A stretch of DNA of 64,000 nt from Vicingaceae bacterium (GTDB lineage Bacteria > Bacteroidota > Bacteroidia > Flavobacteriales_E > Vicingaceae), in the NCBI GenBank assembly GCA_026003395.1, contig BPHE01000012.1:1-64000 (forward strand), read 5' to 3'. The position numbers and the translations under genes are program-made. Below, piece by piece: positions 50,425 through 59,622 of the stretch. Within the stretch, counting starts at the first letter, position 1. The number at the start of each line of letters is the position of its first letter. Below the pieces are notes generated by a model that saw only the letters and a program-made list of their open reading frames with translations, was not told where the DNA came from and searched no databases.

Positions 50425-51264
50425 TTAAATCAACACCATATTATCTATCAAACGGATACCTTCAACATAAGCAGCCACAAATAATCGAGGTGTTGCGTTT
50501 TGATGTTTATTTTCAACCGGCAGGAAAGTATTTTCATCCCGGATTTCAAAATATTCCCATTCAAGCGGCCCTGAATATTTTTTCAAAATCGCGGCAGCGA
50601 CCTCATTTGAGGGCAACCCTTGTAAAAACATTTCTTTTGCTTCTACCATTGCTTTATAAATTTGAGTTGCCAATTTACGTCCTTCCGGACTCAAACGGAG
50701 ATTTCTCGAACTCATTGCTAACCCGTCTTTTTCCCTTACTGTGGGGCATGCAATTATTTCTACAGGAATTTTAAAAAATTCTACCATTTTTCGAATCACG
50801 CACAATTGCTGATAATCTTTTTCACCAAAATAAGCACGGGTAGGTTTTACCAAATCAAACAATTTTTTCACCACGGTAACCACACCGTCAAAATGTCCGG
50901 GACGGTATTGTCCTTCCATTACTTCATTGTATACACCCAATGGTATGGAAATTTTTTTCAAGCCCTCAGGATAAATATCATCGATCGTGGGTAAAAACAA
51001 GATATCTACCCCTGCATCTCTCAATTTTTGGATATCTTCATCAATCGTTACCGGATAATTCTTGTAGTCATCAGGATTATTAAATTGAGTAGGATTGACA
51101 AAAATGTCGCAAACCGTAATGTCATTATTTTCGATTGAAGAATTGACCAACGAAAGGTGTCCGGGATGCAATGCGCCCATAGTGGGAACAAACCCTACCG
51201 AATGATCCCGGTTTAAGGACGACAAAATATTGAGCAATTCTTTGGAAGAACGGGCAATCAACAT
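50425..51264 (-). CDS. panC: Pantothenate synthetase
   Basis: PanC condenses pantoate and beta-alanine with ATP. The 279-residue protein has GFVPTMGALHPGHLSLV with the HPGH site, VCDIFVNPTQFNNPDDY, the GHFDGVVTVVKKLFDLV stretch, FGEKDYQQLCVIR, PTVREKDGLAMSSRN and a short C-terminal beta-alanine-binding region. It heads the minus-strand run panC-panD-flippase-rfaE2-aminotransferase-amidase, divergent from the GT5-like gene. Confidence 0.95.
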   Translation of the reverse strand: MLIARSSKELLNILSSLNRDHSVGFVPTMGALHPGHLSLVNSSIENNDITVCDIFVNPTQFNNPDDYKNYPVTIDEDIQKLRDAGVDILFLPTIDDIYPEGLKKISIPLGVYNEVMEGQYRPGHFDGVVTVVKKLFDLVKPTRAYFGEKDYQQLCVIRKMVEFFKIPVEIIACPTVREKDGLAMSSRNLRLSPEGRKLATQIYKAMVEAKEMFLQGLPSNEVAAAILKKYSGPLEWEYFEIRDENTFLPVENKHQNATPRLFVAAYVEGIRLIDNMVLI

Positions 51265-51317
51265 AAAATTTTTATTTAAAATGAATTTAAAAAATGCGAC
51301 AAATAAAAAAAAAATGA

Positions 51318-51347
51318 TTGAAAAAGGCGATTTTTTTCTTAATTTTG
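51318..51347 (+). promoter_or_regulatory. Bacteroidota-type promoter of the GT5-like gene
   Basis: TTG (51318-51320) and TAATTTTG (51340-51347) are 19 bp apart, matching the -33/-7 consensus. The ATG is 28 bp downstream. Confidence 0.75.
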
Positions 51348-51375
51348 TGCATAATCTTAAAAAAATCCTAATAAA

Positions 51376-52206
51376 ATGATGAAAAAAAAGCGCGTTCTTT
51401 TTGTTTCTCAGGAGATGACTCCGTTTGTTCGTGAGTCGGAAATTTCAACATTATCAAACGAATTAGCCCTGGGTATAATGTCAAACAATGAAATCCGGAA
51501 CTTTATGCCCAAATATGGGTTAATCAACGAAAGGAGGCATCAATTGCACGAGGTAATAAGATTATCGGGGATCAACTTAATTGTCAACAACTCCGATTAC
51601 CCCTTAATAATGAAAGTCGCTTCTATTCAACCTTCAAGAATGCAGGTTTATTTTGTAGAAAACGAAGAATTTTTCAAAAGAAAAGCATTCTACGGAGACG
51701 AAAACACTCCTTTTTTCACAGACAATGATGAAAGAACCATATTTTATTCAAAAGGCATTGTAGAAACAGTTAAGAAACTTGGCTGGGCTCCTGATATAGT
51801 AGTTTGTAGCGGATGGATGTGTGGTTTATTGCCTTTATATCTAAAAACTATTTTCAAAAATGAACCCTTATTATCAAATGCAAAAATCGTCACCATTCTT
51901 TACAACATGAACCTCAACGACTCATTTACTCCCGATTTTGCCAAAAAAATTGCGTCCGACGATATTTCAAAAAGTAATTTAAAAATCCTCGAACAACCTA
52001 CTGTGAAAAACTTATATAAATTGGCGGCCAATCATTCCGAAGCACTTGCCATTGGCACCCCCAACCCCGACAAAGATTTGACAGAAATAGTCGAACAAAG
52101 CGGTTTACCTGTATGGAATTTTGAAGAAGATGCCGAAAAAAGAGTTTCATCATTCTTAAATTTTTTGGAAGAAGTATTGGAAGGTAGCGAAATTTTGACC
52201 GAATAA
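51376..52206 (+). CDS. Glycogen-synthase-like protein, N-terminal GT5 domain only
   Basis: This 276-residue protein resembles the N-terminal Rossmann half of glycogen and starch synthases: RVLFVSQEMTPFVRESEIST (the counterpart of the ADP-glucose-binding N-terminus), RNFMPKYGLINERRHQLHEV, and WAPDIVVCSGWMCGLLPLYLK. The second, GT-B C-terminal domain is missing, so it is unlikely to make glycogen by the classical mechanism. The KxGG substrate loop is replaced by a serine/glutamate-rich stretch. Short proteins of this kind, divergent from panC, seem common in Bacteroidota. It overlaps the DUF4270 start by 1 bp (TAATG). Confidence 0.82.
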   Translation: MMKKKRVLFVSQEMTPFVRESEISTLSNELALGIMSNNEIRNFMPKYGLINERRHQLHEVIRLSGINLIVNNSDYPLIMKVASIQPSRMQVYFVENEEFFKRKAFYGDENTPFFTDNDERTIFYSKGIVETVKKLGWAPDIVVCSGWMCGLLPLYLKTIFKNEPLLSNAKIVTILYNMNLNDSFTPDFAKKIASDDISKSNLKILEQPTVKNLYKLAANHSEALAIGTPNPDKDLTEIVEQSGLPVWNFEEDAEKRVSSFLNFLEEVLEGSEILTE

Positions 52207-53582
52207 TGAAAAAAAACTTGTTAAATCCATTACCAATGCGGAATAAATTTTATTCCGCATTATTTTTTATATTGGGTGTTTTGTTGCTTGTTTATGCATG
52301 TAAAAAGAAAACGACACCGGCACCGGGATATTTGAGCGACCCGTATAATTCAGAAATGATAACAATTCCTTTGGAGTCGTATCACGATACATTGGATTCA
52401 CTTCCTACTTCAAAGGTAGCATATATGATGGCAGGCATAATGAATGATCCGGTTTTTGGTATTGCCATGTCATCATTTTATGCACAACCCCATCTAACCA
52501 CAGCATCTCTCTCGTTCACAAATCCTTCCGATTATGTAGTTGATTCAGTAGTACTTTATCTGGCCTACCAAGCAAACTATGGCCCCGTAACGGTGCCCAT
52601 TACATTGAAAGTTTTTGAACTCACCTCCGATATTTACATAGATTCGACCTATTATCATTTCAGTCAAATCCCTGTCAAGCCATATTTGATAGGTGCTGTC
52701 AGCTATAAACCCAACCTGACGGACAGTCCAATTGTGGAAGGCATAAAACGATCTCCACTTTTACGTATACCATTGAAGAAAAGTTTAGGAGAGAAAATTA
52801 TCCAACATGGTCAATTTTCTTCCAATGATGATTGGAAAGCTTTTTTTAAAGGCATATGTGTACAACCCGACATTTACACATACATAGACGAAGACAATCA
52901 AATTTTTGCTTCTAAGACATTATCCGGTCCGATTTTTCCACCACCCGGCCAAGGTTTTATCACTTCCTTTAATCTGGTAAATACCGACAGTAGAATTATC
53001 ATGTATTATCGGCAATTGTCAACCGGCACTCAGGCTACCTACAGTTTTAATTTCCCTGTTTCGGCAGCACGATTCAACCATTTTAAAATATATCCAAACG
53101 GGTCACAGGCCTATTCATCTTTGACAACACCTGTTGATACCACAGCTGCGTATATTCAGTCAATGCATGGTATTTATTTAAATTTGCGACTGAAAAACTT
53201 AGAAAACTTGAAATCAAAAAACTATTACGTCAATAAAGCCGAATTGATATTGCCGGTTAACAATTCCCTCACAGGTTCTTATTTGTTACCGGAAAGATTA
53301 ACTATGGCATTTGTTGACAGCACCGGGAACAACTATCAAATACCCGATTTTCAGGAAGGATTGACATTTTTTGACGGCACTTATCATTCCGACATTCAGG
53401 CCTACGTTTTTAATATTACCCGTTATATTCACCAAAAACTAAATGCCGGCCTCATTGACGATCATTTGGCTGTATATGTATCCGGACGAGCCATACAAGC
53501 TACAAGAGTTGTTCTCAACAACGAAAAACACCCTGTCAATCCAATGCAATTAAAATTATATATTAGCAAATTGAAAAATTAA
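52206..53582 (+). CDS. DUF4270 lipoprotein
   Basis: This 458-residue protein has a lipoprotein signal ending at C32 (VYACKKK) after a hydrophobic stretch. The body matches DUF4270, seen in the early DSLPTSKVAYMMAGIMNDPVFG and repeated long beta-strands, with YVSGRAI near the C-terminus. The family is widespread in Bacteroidota; its function is unknown and its place next to glmS is, from memory, conserved. It is translationally coupled to the GT5-like gene, and glmS starts 6 bp later. Confidence 0.85.
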   Translation: MKKNLLNPLPMRNKFYSALFFILGVLLLVYACKKKTTPAPGYLSDPYNSEMITIPLESYHDTLDSLPTSKVAYMMAGIMNDPVFGIAMSSFYAQPHLTTASLSFTNPSDYVVDSVVLYLAYQANYGPVTVPITLKVFELTSDIYIDSTYYHFSQIPVKPYLIGAVSYKPNLTDSPIVEGIKRSPLLRIPLKKSLGEKIIQHGQFSSNDDWKAFFKGICVQPDIYTYIDEDNQIFASKTLSGPIFPPPGQGFITSFNLVNTDSRIIMYYRQLSTGTQATYSFNFPVSAARFNHFKIYPNGSQAYSSLTTPVDTTAAYIQSMHGIYLNLRLKNLENLKSKNYYVNKAELILPVNNSLTGSYLLPERLTMAFVDSTGNNYQIPDFQEGLTFFDGTYHSDIQAYVFNITRYIHQKLNAGLIDDHLAVYVSGRAIQATRVVLNNEKHPVNPMQLKLYISKLKN

Positions 53583-53588
53583 ATTTAT

Positions 53589-55430
53589 ATGTGCGGAATA
53601 GTTGCATATGTGGGCAAAGAAAATGCCTATCCAATCCTTATAAAAGGATTAAAACGTTTGGAATACCGTGGATACGACAGTGCCGGAATCGCTTTAATGA
53701 TAGAAAACAAAATAAAAATTTTTAAAAAGAAGGGGAAAGTGAGCGATCTGGAAGAATTCACCAAATCGCTCAACTTGCACTCCAATATAGGCATTGGACA
53801 TACGCGCTGGGCTACCCATGGAGAACCCAATGATGTGAATGCCCATCCCCATTATTCGGGTAATAATCGGTTGGCTATCATTCATAATGGAATTATAGAA
53901 AATTATCTAACCTTAAAAAAAGAGTTGATAAAACGTGGACATCAATTCGTGAGCGACACCGATACCGAAGTATTGGCACATTTGATTGAAGAAATTCAAG
54001 AAAATGAAAAATGCGACCTGGTAGAAGCGGTCAGAATTGCTCTGAATGAAGTGATTGGAGCATATGCCATTGTGATCATGTCTGAAGAAAACCCTAATCG
54101 CCTGATTGCCGCAAAAAAAAGTAGTCCTCTGGTAGTGGGTATCGGTAAAGATGCTTATTATCTTGCATCCGATGCCACACCCATCATAGAATATACAAAA
54201 GATGTAGTTTATCTTGAAGATGAAGAGATAGTTGTCGTCGAACCCGGCAAGGATTTGAAACTCTTAACTATACACAAAGAATATAAAACACCCTATATAC
54301 AACAATTGGAAATGAATCTCGAATCTATCGAAAAGGGGGGATTTGACCATTTTATGTTGAAAGAAATATTCGAACAACCACAATCGATCAAAGACAGTTT
54401 TAGAGGGAGATTGGACTCTGAAAAAGGTCATGTTTTTTTGGGGGGTATCAGCGAGTATGAACAAAAACTATTAAATGCCCGAAGAATTATCATAGTTGGC
54501 TGTGGCACAAGCTGGCATGCCGGTTTGGTAGGTGAATATCTGATTGAATCTTTGGCAAGGATTCCTGTTGAAGTTGAATACGCCTCCGAATTCCGGTATA
54601 GAAATCCGGTCATCTATGAAGATGATGTAGTGATTGCCATCTCTCAATCGGGCGAAACTGCAGACACATTGGCTGCCATTGAACTGGCCAAGCAAAAGGG
54701 TGCTATTATTTTGGGAATTTGCAATGTTGTCGGCTCATCTATTTCACGTGCCACGCATGCAGGCTCTTATACTCACGCCGGTCCTGAAATAGGCGTTGCA
54801 TCAACCAAAGCATTTACCGCTCAGGTTACAGTACTCACTTTATTGGCATTACGTTTGGCCTCACTTAAAGGAACTTTACCCAAAAACCGGTTAAACTCGT
54901 TGTTGGTTGAATTGGAAAACATCCCTCAAAAGGTTGCAAAAATTTTGGAAAATAGTGAAAAAATTAAAAATGTAGCTGAAAGATTTATTCACGCAAGAAA
55001 CTTTCTTTATTTGGGCCGTGGATTTACATTCCCTGTGGCATTGGAAGGTGCCTTGAAATTAAAGGAAATTTCTTATATACATGCTGAGGGCTATCCCGCT
55101 GCAGAGATGAAACACGGACCAATCGCTTTGATCGATGAAGAGATGCCGGTTGTAGTAATAGCCGTAAAAGGACGTTCATACGAGAAAGTAGTAAGCAACA
55201 TCCAAGAAGTTAAAGCAAGAAAAGGGGTTATCATAGCCATTGTATCCGAAGGGGACACTACAGTGAAAAACATGGCCGATTATGTGATTGAAATTCCTGA
55301 GACAGACGAGATACTTTCTCCATTGGTTTCAGTGATTCCTTTGCAATTACTGAGTTATTACATTGCCGTGATGAGAGGTTGTAATGTGGACCAACCCAGA
55401 AATTTGGCCAAATCTGTAACCGTGGAGTAA
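53589..55430 (+). CDS. glmS: Glucosamine-6-phosphate synthase (isomerizing)
   Basis: GlmS makes glucosamine 6-phosphate from fructose 6-phosphate and glutamine, the entry to peptidoglycan and lipid A precursors. The 613-residue protein starts MCGIVAYVG, exposing the catalytic cysteine after Met removal. The glutaminase domain shows YRGYDSAGIAL and GHTRWATHGEP. The two SIS domains carry GCGTSWHAG, ISQSGETADTLA and LGRGFTFPVALEGALKLKE, and the C-terminus is NLAKSVTVE. No glmS ribozyme is visible; only 6 bp separate it from the upstream gene, so it is probably cotranscribed. Confidence 0.96.
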   Translation: MCGIVAYVGKENAYPILIKGLKRLEYRGYDSAGIALMIENKIKIFKKKGKVSDLEEFTKSLNLHSNIGIGHTRWATHGEPNDVNAHPHYSGNNRLAIIHNGIIENYLTLKKELIKRGHQFVSDTDTEVLAHLIEEIQENEKCDLVEAVRIALNEVIGAYAIVIMSEENPNRLIAAKKSSPLVVGIGKDAYYLASDATPIIEYTKDVVYLEDEEIVVVEPGKDLKLLTIHKEYKTPYIQQLEMNLESIEKGGFDHFMLKEIFEQPQSIKDSFRGRLDSEKGHVFLGGISEYEQKLLNARRIIIVGCGTSWHAGLVGEYLIESLARIPVEVEYASEFRYRNPVIYEDDVVIAISQSGETADTLAAIELAKQKGAIILGICNVVGSSISRATHAGSYTHAGPEIGVASTKAFTAQVTVLTLLALRLASLKGTLPKNRLNSLLVELENIPQKVAKILENSEKIKNVAERFIHARNFLYLGRGFTFPVALEGALKLKEISYIHAEGYPAAEMKHGPIALIDEEMPVVVIAVKGRSYEKVVSNIQEVKARKGVIIAIVSEGDTTVKNMADYVIEIPETDEILSPLVSVIPLQLLSYYIAVMRGCNVDQPRNLAKSVTVE

Positions 55431-55455
55431 AGTTTAATTGAGTTTCACAAAATTC

Positions 55456-55899
55456 TCAATGATTCCACAAAAGAAATGAATTGTTGTTTAACAACATTTT
55501 CGGATCGGGTTGCAATAAAATGTAAATGGCATCCAATATCGGCAAAATAAAAAAACCACCCAGAGTGACACAATATGCAACAGGCACAATGGGGGATGTA
55601 CCAAGATAAATTCTATGGGCTCCAAAATTTCCAAGAAATATAGCCAATAAAACTGCTTTTAATTTAAAATATTTTGGCAATGCGATTGAATCGTTTGCAG
55701 CGCATGCAGAATCATTCGATAATTTAAATTTTTTTTCTAATCTAATAAATGAAAAATTTTTAGCTGATTTTTCAATGTTTAGATATAATGAATAAGATTG
55801 ATTGGCAGAATTCGATTTTAAGCATGTAAAAAAAAGAATAAACAGAAAAAAAGCGGACCAAAAATAGTGATCCGCTTTTCTGTCAACCAACCTTATCAT
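55456..55899 (-). CDS. TM2-domain membrane protein
   Basis: This 147-residue protein has an N-terminal hydrophobic segment (about 12-28), a polar stretch, then a TM2 domain: KLKAVLLAIFLGNFGAHRIYLG, GGFFILPILDAIYILL and a short tail. The GxFGAHRxYLG turn is diagnostic. Family function is unknown. The N-terminal segment could be a signal peptide. Confidence 0.8.
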   Translation of the reverse strand: MIRLVDRKADHYFWSAFFLFILFFTCLKSNSANQSYSLYLNIEKSAKNFSFIRLEKKFKLSNDSACAANDSIALPKYFKLKAVLLAIFLGNFGAHRIYLGTSPIVPVAYCVTLGGFFILPILDAIYILLQPDPKMLLNNNSFLLWNH

Positions 55900-55914
55900 T
55901 TTATAAGGGTTATA

Positions 55915-56529
55915 TTACTTGATTGCTTGATGATACCTTCTGGCAACCTCATCCCAATTGACAATATTCCAGAAGTTAGCAACATAATCTGCTCTGCGGT
56001 TTTGATAATGCAAGTAATACGCATGCTCCCATACGTCGAGACCAAGAATAGGGGTTCCTTTTACAGACGCCACGTCCATCAGTGGGTTATCCTGATTTGG
56101 GGTGCTACATACTGCCAATTTTTTATCAGGGGTGACAATTAACCAAGCCCAACCGGAACCAAATTGGGATACAGCTGCCTGTGAAAATTGCTTTTTAAAT
56201 TCTTCAAACGATCCAAAAGCATCGTTGATTGCATTTATCAAGGCTTCGTCTTTAGGTTCCTTGCTGCTGACAGGAGTTAAAATTGTCCAAAACAATGAAT
56301 GGTTGTAGTGCCCTCCTCCATTATTTCTGACAGCAGCCGTCAACTGTGATACTTTGGACAAAATGCTCTCAATGGTTTCATTTTCTAATGGTGTACCTTG
56401 AATGGCATTGTTCAGATTGTTTACATACCCTGCATGATGCTTGGTATGATGAATCTCCATGGTTTTAGCATCAATGTAAGGTTCTAATGCATTGTAATCA
56501 TAAGGTAATTTTGGTAATTCAAAAGCCAT
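55915..56529 (-). CDS. sodA: Superoxide dismutase, Mn-type
   Basis: This 204-residue Fe/Mn superoxide dismutase dismutates superoxide. Metal ligands are seen in [21 protein letters not shown], and [11 protein letters not shown] (D and H). The GGGHYNHS motif, with the second-sphere glutamine in NQDNPLM, is the Mn pattern rather than the Fe pattern, though cambialistic use is possible. It has no signal peptide. A good promoter lies at 56562-56593. Confidence 0.92.
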   Translation of the reverse strand: MAFELPKLPYDYNALEPYIDAKTMEIHHTKHHAGYVNNLNNAIQGTPLENETIESILSKVSQLTAAVRNNGGGHYNHSLFWTILTPVSSKEPKDEALINAINDAFGSFEEFKKQFSQAAVSQFGSGWAWLIVTPDKKLAVCSTPNQDNPLMDVASVKGTPILGLDVWEHAYYLHYQNRRADYVANFWNIVNWDEVARRYHQAIK

Positions 56530-56561
56530 AGTTTTAAAATTTTAGGGTTATACTTTGCATA

Positions 56562-56593
56562 CAAAAATAGATTGATACGTGGATATTGTCAAA
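56562..56593 (-). promoter_or_regulatory. Bacteroidota-type promoter of sodA
   Basis: On the minus strand TTTG (56590-56593) and TATTTTTG (56562-56569) are separated by 20 bp. The sodA ATG is 32 bp downstream at 56529. Confidence 0.7.
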
Positions 56594-56647
56594 TAAAAAA
56601 TGTTAATAGATTTTATTAAAATCATGCATTATTTGAAAAAAAAATTA

Positions 56648-56655
56648 TACATTTG
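56648..56655 (+). promoter_or_regulatory. -7 box of the small lipoprotein gene
   Basis: TACATTTG matches TAnnTTTG, 36 bp before the ATG at 56692. A TTTG at 56632-56635 is closer than the usual -33 spacing. Confidence 0.5.
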
Positions 56656-56691
56656 TGCTGCCAAATTATTAACCTTTTAAAACAAAAAATT

Positions 56692-56946
56692 ATGAAAAAA
56701 GTAATGTTTTTAGCCATGATGGCTGCATCTTTGACGTTTGTTTCATGCGGCCAATCAGAAGAAGAAGCTGCTCAAGCTGAAGCTGAAGCTCAAGAGCAAG
56801 TTGATCAAGCATTGAGCGAAATGGAAAATGCTCAAGAAGAAACTACCGAAGCTGCTGAAGCTGCTCCTGCTGAAGCTGCTCCTGCTGAAACTGCTCCTGC
56901 TGATTCAGCTGCTCAAGCTGCACCGGCTGAAGGTGGCAACCAATAA
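56692..56946 (+). CDS. Small Ala/Glu/Pro-rich lipoprotein
   Basis: This 84-residue protein starts with a lipoprotein signal ending at C19 (FVSCGQS). The mature part is almost entirely low-complexity: an acidic EEEAAQAEAEAQEQ coiled-coil-like half, then repeats of about four residues such as EAAPAEAAPAETAPAD encoded by near-repeats of GCTGCTCCTGCTGAA. It is probably an abundant surface or periplasmic lipoprotein; function is unknown. A strong hairpin follows 22 bp after the stop. Confidence 0.75.
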   Translation: MKKVMFLAMMAASLTFVSCGQSEEEAAQAEAEAQEQVDQALSEMENAQEETTEAAEAAPAEAAPAETAPADSAAQAAPAEGGNQ

Positions 56947-56958
56947 TCAAGGTTGTAA

Positions 56959-58602
56959 CTAATTTTGTAAAAGCGGAAACTCACATGGGTTTCCGCTTTT
57001 TGTTTTATTCAAAATCTCTAACGCTTTTTTTACTTCATTGTCGCTATTCATCATATATTTGAAAACATCAGTTTCATTTTTTAAAATTCTCAACATAAAA
57101 TTCAAAATTCTCTGATTGTAAAAATCCTTTAAAGTCAAGACCGTTTGATAATTTATTTCCAACCCATTGTTTTTGTTATAATCAATCCATTTTTTCCATT
57201 TCAAAGGGTCCTCTTCAAATTTTGCTATAATTTTATCAGGATCATTAACTCCTCTGATATAGTTGCTTTCAATATACTCAATGGCAAAATTCTGCATGAG
57301 TGTAAAATTTACAAACCGGCTTAAATGTGAAGGAAATATTGAAGTATCGGCAGGCACAAATATATCAGGATAAATTCCTCCACCTCCCACTAACAACCTG
57401 CCGCAATCTGAATAATATTTGGTGGTGTCAAATGTTTTTACACTGTCTTCATGAAATAATTCGCCTGAGTAATAACGTTGATAGGTCTCTGTGATGTATT
57501 CTTCAATTTTTCCTGAGTATGGTTTTTGAATGAAACGACCTGAAGGGGTGAAATATCTTGCAACTGTCAAACGCAATGCACTTCCATCCGGCAAATTAAA
57601 TTGTTCTTGCACCAGTCCTTTACCAAACGAACGTCTGCCAATGATAATGGCTCTGTCATGATCTTGCAAACAACCGGAAACAATTTCACTGGCAGATGCC
57701 GAATTTTCATTTATCAAAACAGTTATTGGTATTTTTAGATATTTTCCGTCTTTGTCAGAAAAATAATTTTCTCTTTTTCTTGCTTTTCCTTTAGTAAAAA
57801 CTATCAATTTGCCTTTTGGAAGGAACTCATTGGCTATGGCTGTGGCAGCATTTAAATATCCCCCACCGTTATCTCGCAAATCAAGGATGAGCCTTTGCAT
57901 ACCATTTTGTTCCAAATGACTCATTGCATCGAGAAACTCAAAATAAGTATTCCTGGAAAAACGATCTATTTTTATATACCCGGTTTTAGAATCAATCATT
58001 TCATAAACATTGATGCTTTTTATCGGGATTACTCCCCTACGTATCGTTACAGGGAATACTTTGTTTTCGGATTTTCGATATACTGAAATATTAACTACAG
58101 AATTAGCCGGTCCTCTAAGTATTTTCACAATCGAATCGCTGGAAATATTCTTACCGGCAATATCCATTTCTTCTACCTTTACAATCCTGTCAAGGGATCT
58201 TAATCCGGCCTTTTCTGAAGGTCCACCGGGTATCACACGTGTTATCAATAAAGTATCTTTAAACATTCTAAACTCAACACCTATTCCCTGAAAACTTCCT
58301 TCTAAACTTTCATTGACACGATTAAAATCCCGTGCAGGTATGTATGTACTGTGCGGATCCAATTCGGCGAGCATGTCATTTATGCCGGTTTCAAGAAAAT
58401 CGGCTACATTCACAGTGTCTACATAATAATTCTCGATCAACTGAATGATATAAGGGAGATTTTTCAAGTGCGAAACAGGCGAGTTTTGCACATTGTTTTG
58501 AATAAACTCGTTACGGTCAAAGTGTTTTCCCAAATAAAACCCCAACACCACCGAGAGTCCAATAATTAAAGGAATTATTGACTGATAGATATTCTTATGC
58601 AT
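56959..58602 (-). CDS. S41-family C-terminal processing protease
   Basis: This 547-residue protease (CtpA/Prc type) has one N-terminal membrane anchor (about 10-25). A PDZ domain follows at about 95-180 (GIGVEFRMFKDTLLITRVI, GPSEKAGLRSLDRI), then the S41 core with LILDLRDNGGGYLNAA, the nucleophile serine in NENSASASEIVSG and the lysine in SFGKGLVQEQF. A C-terminal helical extension of about 150 residues completes it. It acts in the periplasm on unfolded or C-terminal substrates. The last residues are encoded inside the bidirectional hairpin at 56969-57000. Confidence 0.9.
   Translation of the reverse strand: MHKNIYQSIIPLIIGLSVVLGFYLGKHFDRNEFIQNNVQNSPVSHLKNLPYIIQLIENYYVDTVNVADFLETGINDMLAELDPHSTYIPARDFNRVNESLEGSFQGIGVEFRMFKDTLLITRVIPGGPSEKAGLRSLDRIVKVEEMDIAGKNISSDSIVKILRGPANSVVNISVYRKSENKVFPVTIRRGVIPIKSINVYEMIDSKTGYIKIDRFSRNTYFEFLDAMSHLEQNGMQRLILDLRDNGGGYLNAATAIANEFLPKGKLIVFTKGKARKRENYFSDKDGKYLKIPITVLINENSASASEIVSGCLQDHDRAIIIGRRSFGKGLVQEQFNLPDGSALRLTVARYFTPSGRFIQKPYSGKIEEYITETYQRYYSGELFHEDSVKTFDTTKYYSDCGRLLVGGGGIYPDIFVPADTSIFPSHLSRFVNFTLMQNFAIEYIESNYIRGVNDPDKIIAKFEEDPLKWKKWIDYNKNNGLEINYQTVLTLKDFYNQRILNFMLRILKNETDVFKYMMNSDNEVKKALEILNKTKSGNPCEFPLLQN
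56969..57000. terminator. Bidirectional hairpin terminator
   Basis: AAAAGCGGAAAC (56969-56980) pairs perfectly with GTTTCCGCTTTT (56989-57000), followed by TGTTTT. It ends the small lipoprotein transcript on the plus strand and overlaps the final codons of the S41 gene on the minus strand. Confidence 0.85.
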
Positions 58603-58682
58603 GAATTTTTTTTGTTTTATCCATATTCACAGGCGTTAAAGATAAACAAGAATTTGTATGCAAAAAATTACTTAAAACATTT

Positions 58683-59108
58683 TTACAAATCAGTGATTTG
58701 ATTCACTTCAATGCCTGCCGATCTCAAAAAATCCAAGCCGCCGGTATCTTTATAATCAAAAATGTAAACCACTCTTTTTATGCCTGCTTGTAATATCAAT
58801 TTACTGCATTCACGACAAGGAGATAAAGTAATATACAAAGTTGCTCCATCGGAATTAAGAGTCGATCGGGCCACTTTCATTATGGCATTGGCTTCAGCAT
58901 GCAATACATACCAATAAGTCAATCCATCGTCATCCTCACATTTATTCTCAAATCCTGATGGGGTGCCATTGTAACCATCGGCTATGATGGTATTGTTTTT
59001 CACAATCAAAGCTCCAACCTGTTTACGCTTGCAATAAGACAATTTGGCCCATTCGAGAGCCATCCGAAGATAAGCTTTGTCGTATTTTAGTTGTTTTTCT
59101 TTATCCAT
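58683..59108 (-). CDS. dCMP/cytidine-type deaminase
   Basis: This 141-residue zinc deaminase has HAEANAI (H70, E72) and PCRECSK (C98, C101), the dCMP deaminase pattern that supplies dUMP for thymidylate synthesis. NGTPSGFENKC is also typical of dCMP deaminases. It is 80 bp upstream of the S41 gene on the same strand. Related ComEB proteins share the fold, so dCMP deaminase is the likely but not certain activity. Confidence 0.88.
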   Translation of the reverse strand: MDKEKQLKYDKAYLRMALEWAKLSYCKRKQVGALIVKNNTIIADGYNGTPSGFENKCEDDDGLTYWYVLHAEANAIMKVARSTLNSDGATLYITLSPCRECSKLILQAGIKRVVYIFDYKDTGGLDFLRSAGIEVNQITDL

Positions 59109-59137
59109 CTACGAATCGATGTTGTATAAATATAAAC

Positions 59138-59165
59138 AAAAAGCCCTTACAAAGAAGGGCTTTTT
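59138..59165 (-). terminator. Hairpin terminator downstream of tRNA-Leu
   Basis: AAAAAGCCCTT (59138-59148) pairs with AAGGGCTTTTT (59155-59165) around six bases. On the minus strand it ends in a T run, so it fits the tRNA transcript; it lies 29 bp upstream of the dCMP deaminase start. Confidence 0.8.
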
Positions 59166-59175
59166 GAGGGCTGTG

Positions 59176-59259
59176 TGCCCCAGGCGGGACTCGAACCCGC
59201 ACGGTGTTGCCACCACCGGATTTTGAGTCCGGCGCGTCTACCAATTCCGCCACCGGGGC
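59176..59259 (-). tRNA. tRNA-Leu (anticodon CAA)
   Basis: The 84-nt minus-strand sequence has acceptor GCCCCGG pairing with CTGGGGC, a D-loop with GGTAGAC, anticodon stem GCCGGA/TCCGGT around loop CTCAAAA (anticodon CAA, reading UUG), a long variable arm typical of class II leucine tRNAs, and GGGTTCGAGTCCC in the T arm. The discriminator is A; CCA is not encoded. Confidence 0.93.
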
Positions 59260-59276
59260 TATTATCATTCAAAGAG

Positions 59277-59622
59277 CGGGCAAATATACAAATTTCAAAT
59301 ATAGATGTATAGAAATTTTTGTATTTTTTCGTAAATATTAAAACTGATCTTGGTTTTAAGTATTTGCATTAGTGCATGAATCAAAAGATTAAGTGAATAT
59401 TGATTGATCGAACAATGCTAAGATATAAATTTTTTTGATTGCAAGAAAGATTATTGCTTCATGCAAACTTTTTTTAGAATGAAATTTTTGTAATACAGAT
59501 TTTTTTAAACGAATGTTACAATTTTTTTTAGAAAAAAAGAGGAGCAATGATTATACTCCTCTTAATGATCTCAAGGGAAAATGGGCTTATTTTTATAAAA
59601 AAACTTTTAAAACATGTTGCAA
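59277..59622. other. Intergenic stretch without a recognised feature
   Basis: This AT-rich stretch lies between tRNA-Leu and the bacilliredoxin gene. It contains several A and T runs but no gene, repeat, hairpin or promoter that I can support. Confidence 0.6.

Noticed and set aside
53570-53600. A glmS ribozyme upstream of glmS
   Set aside because: Only 6 bp separate it from the preceding gene, and no room or motif for the ribozyme exists.
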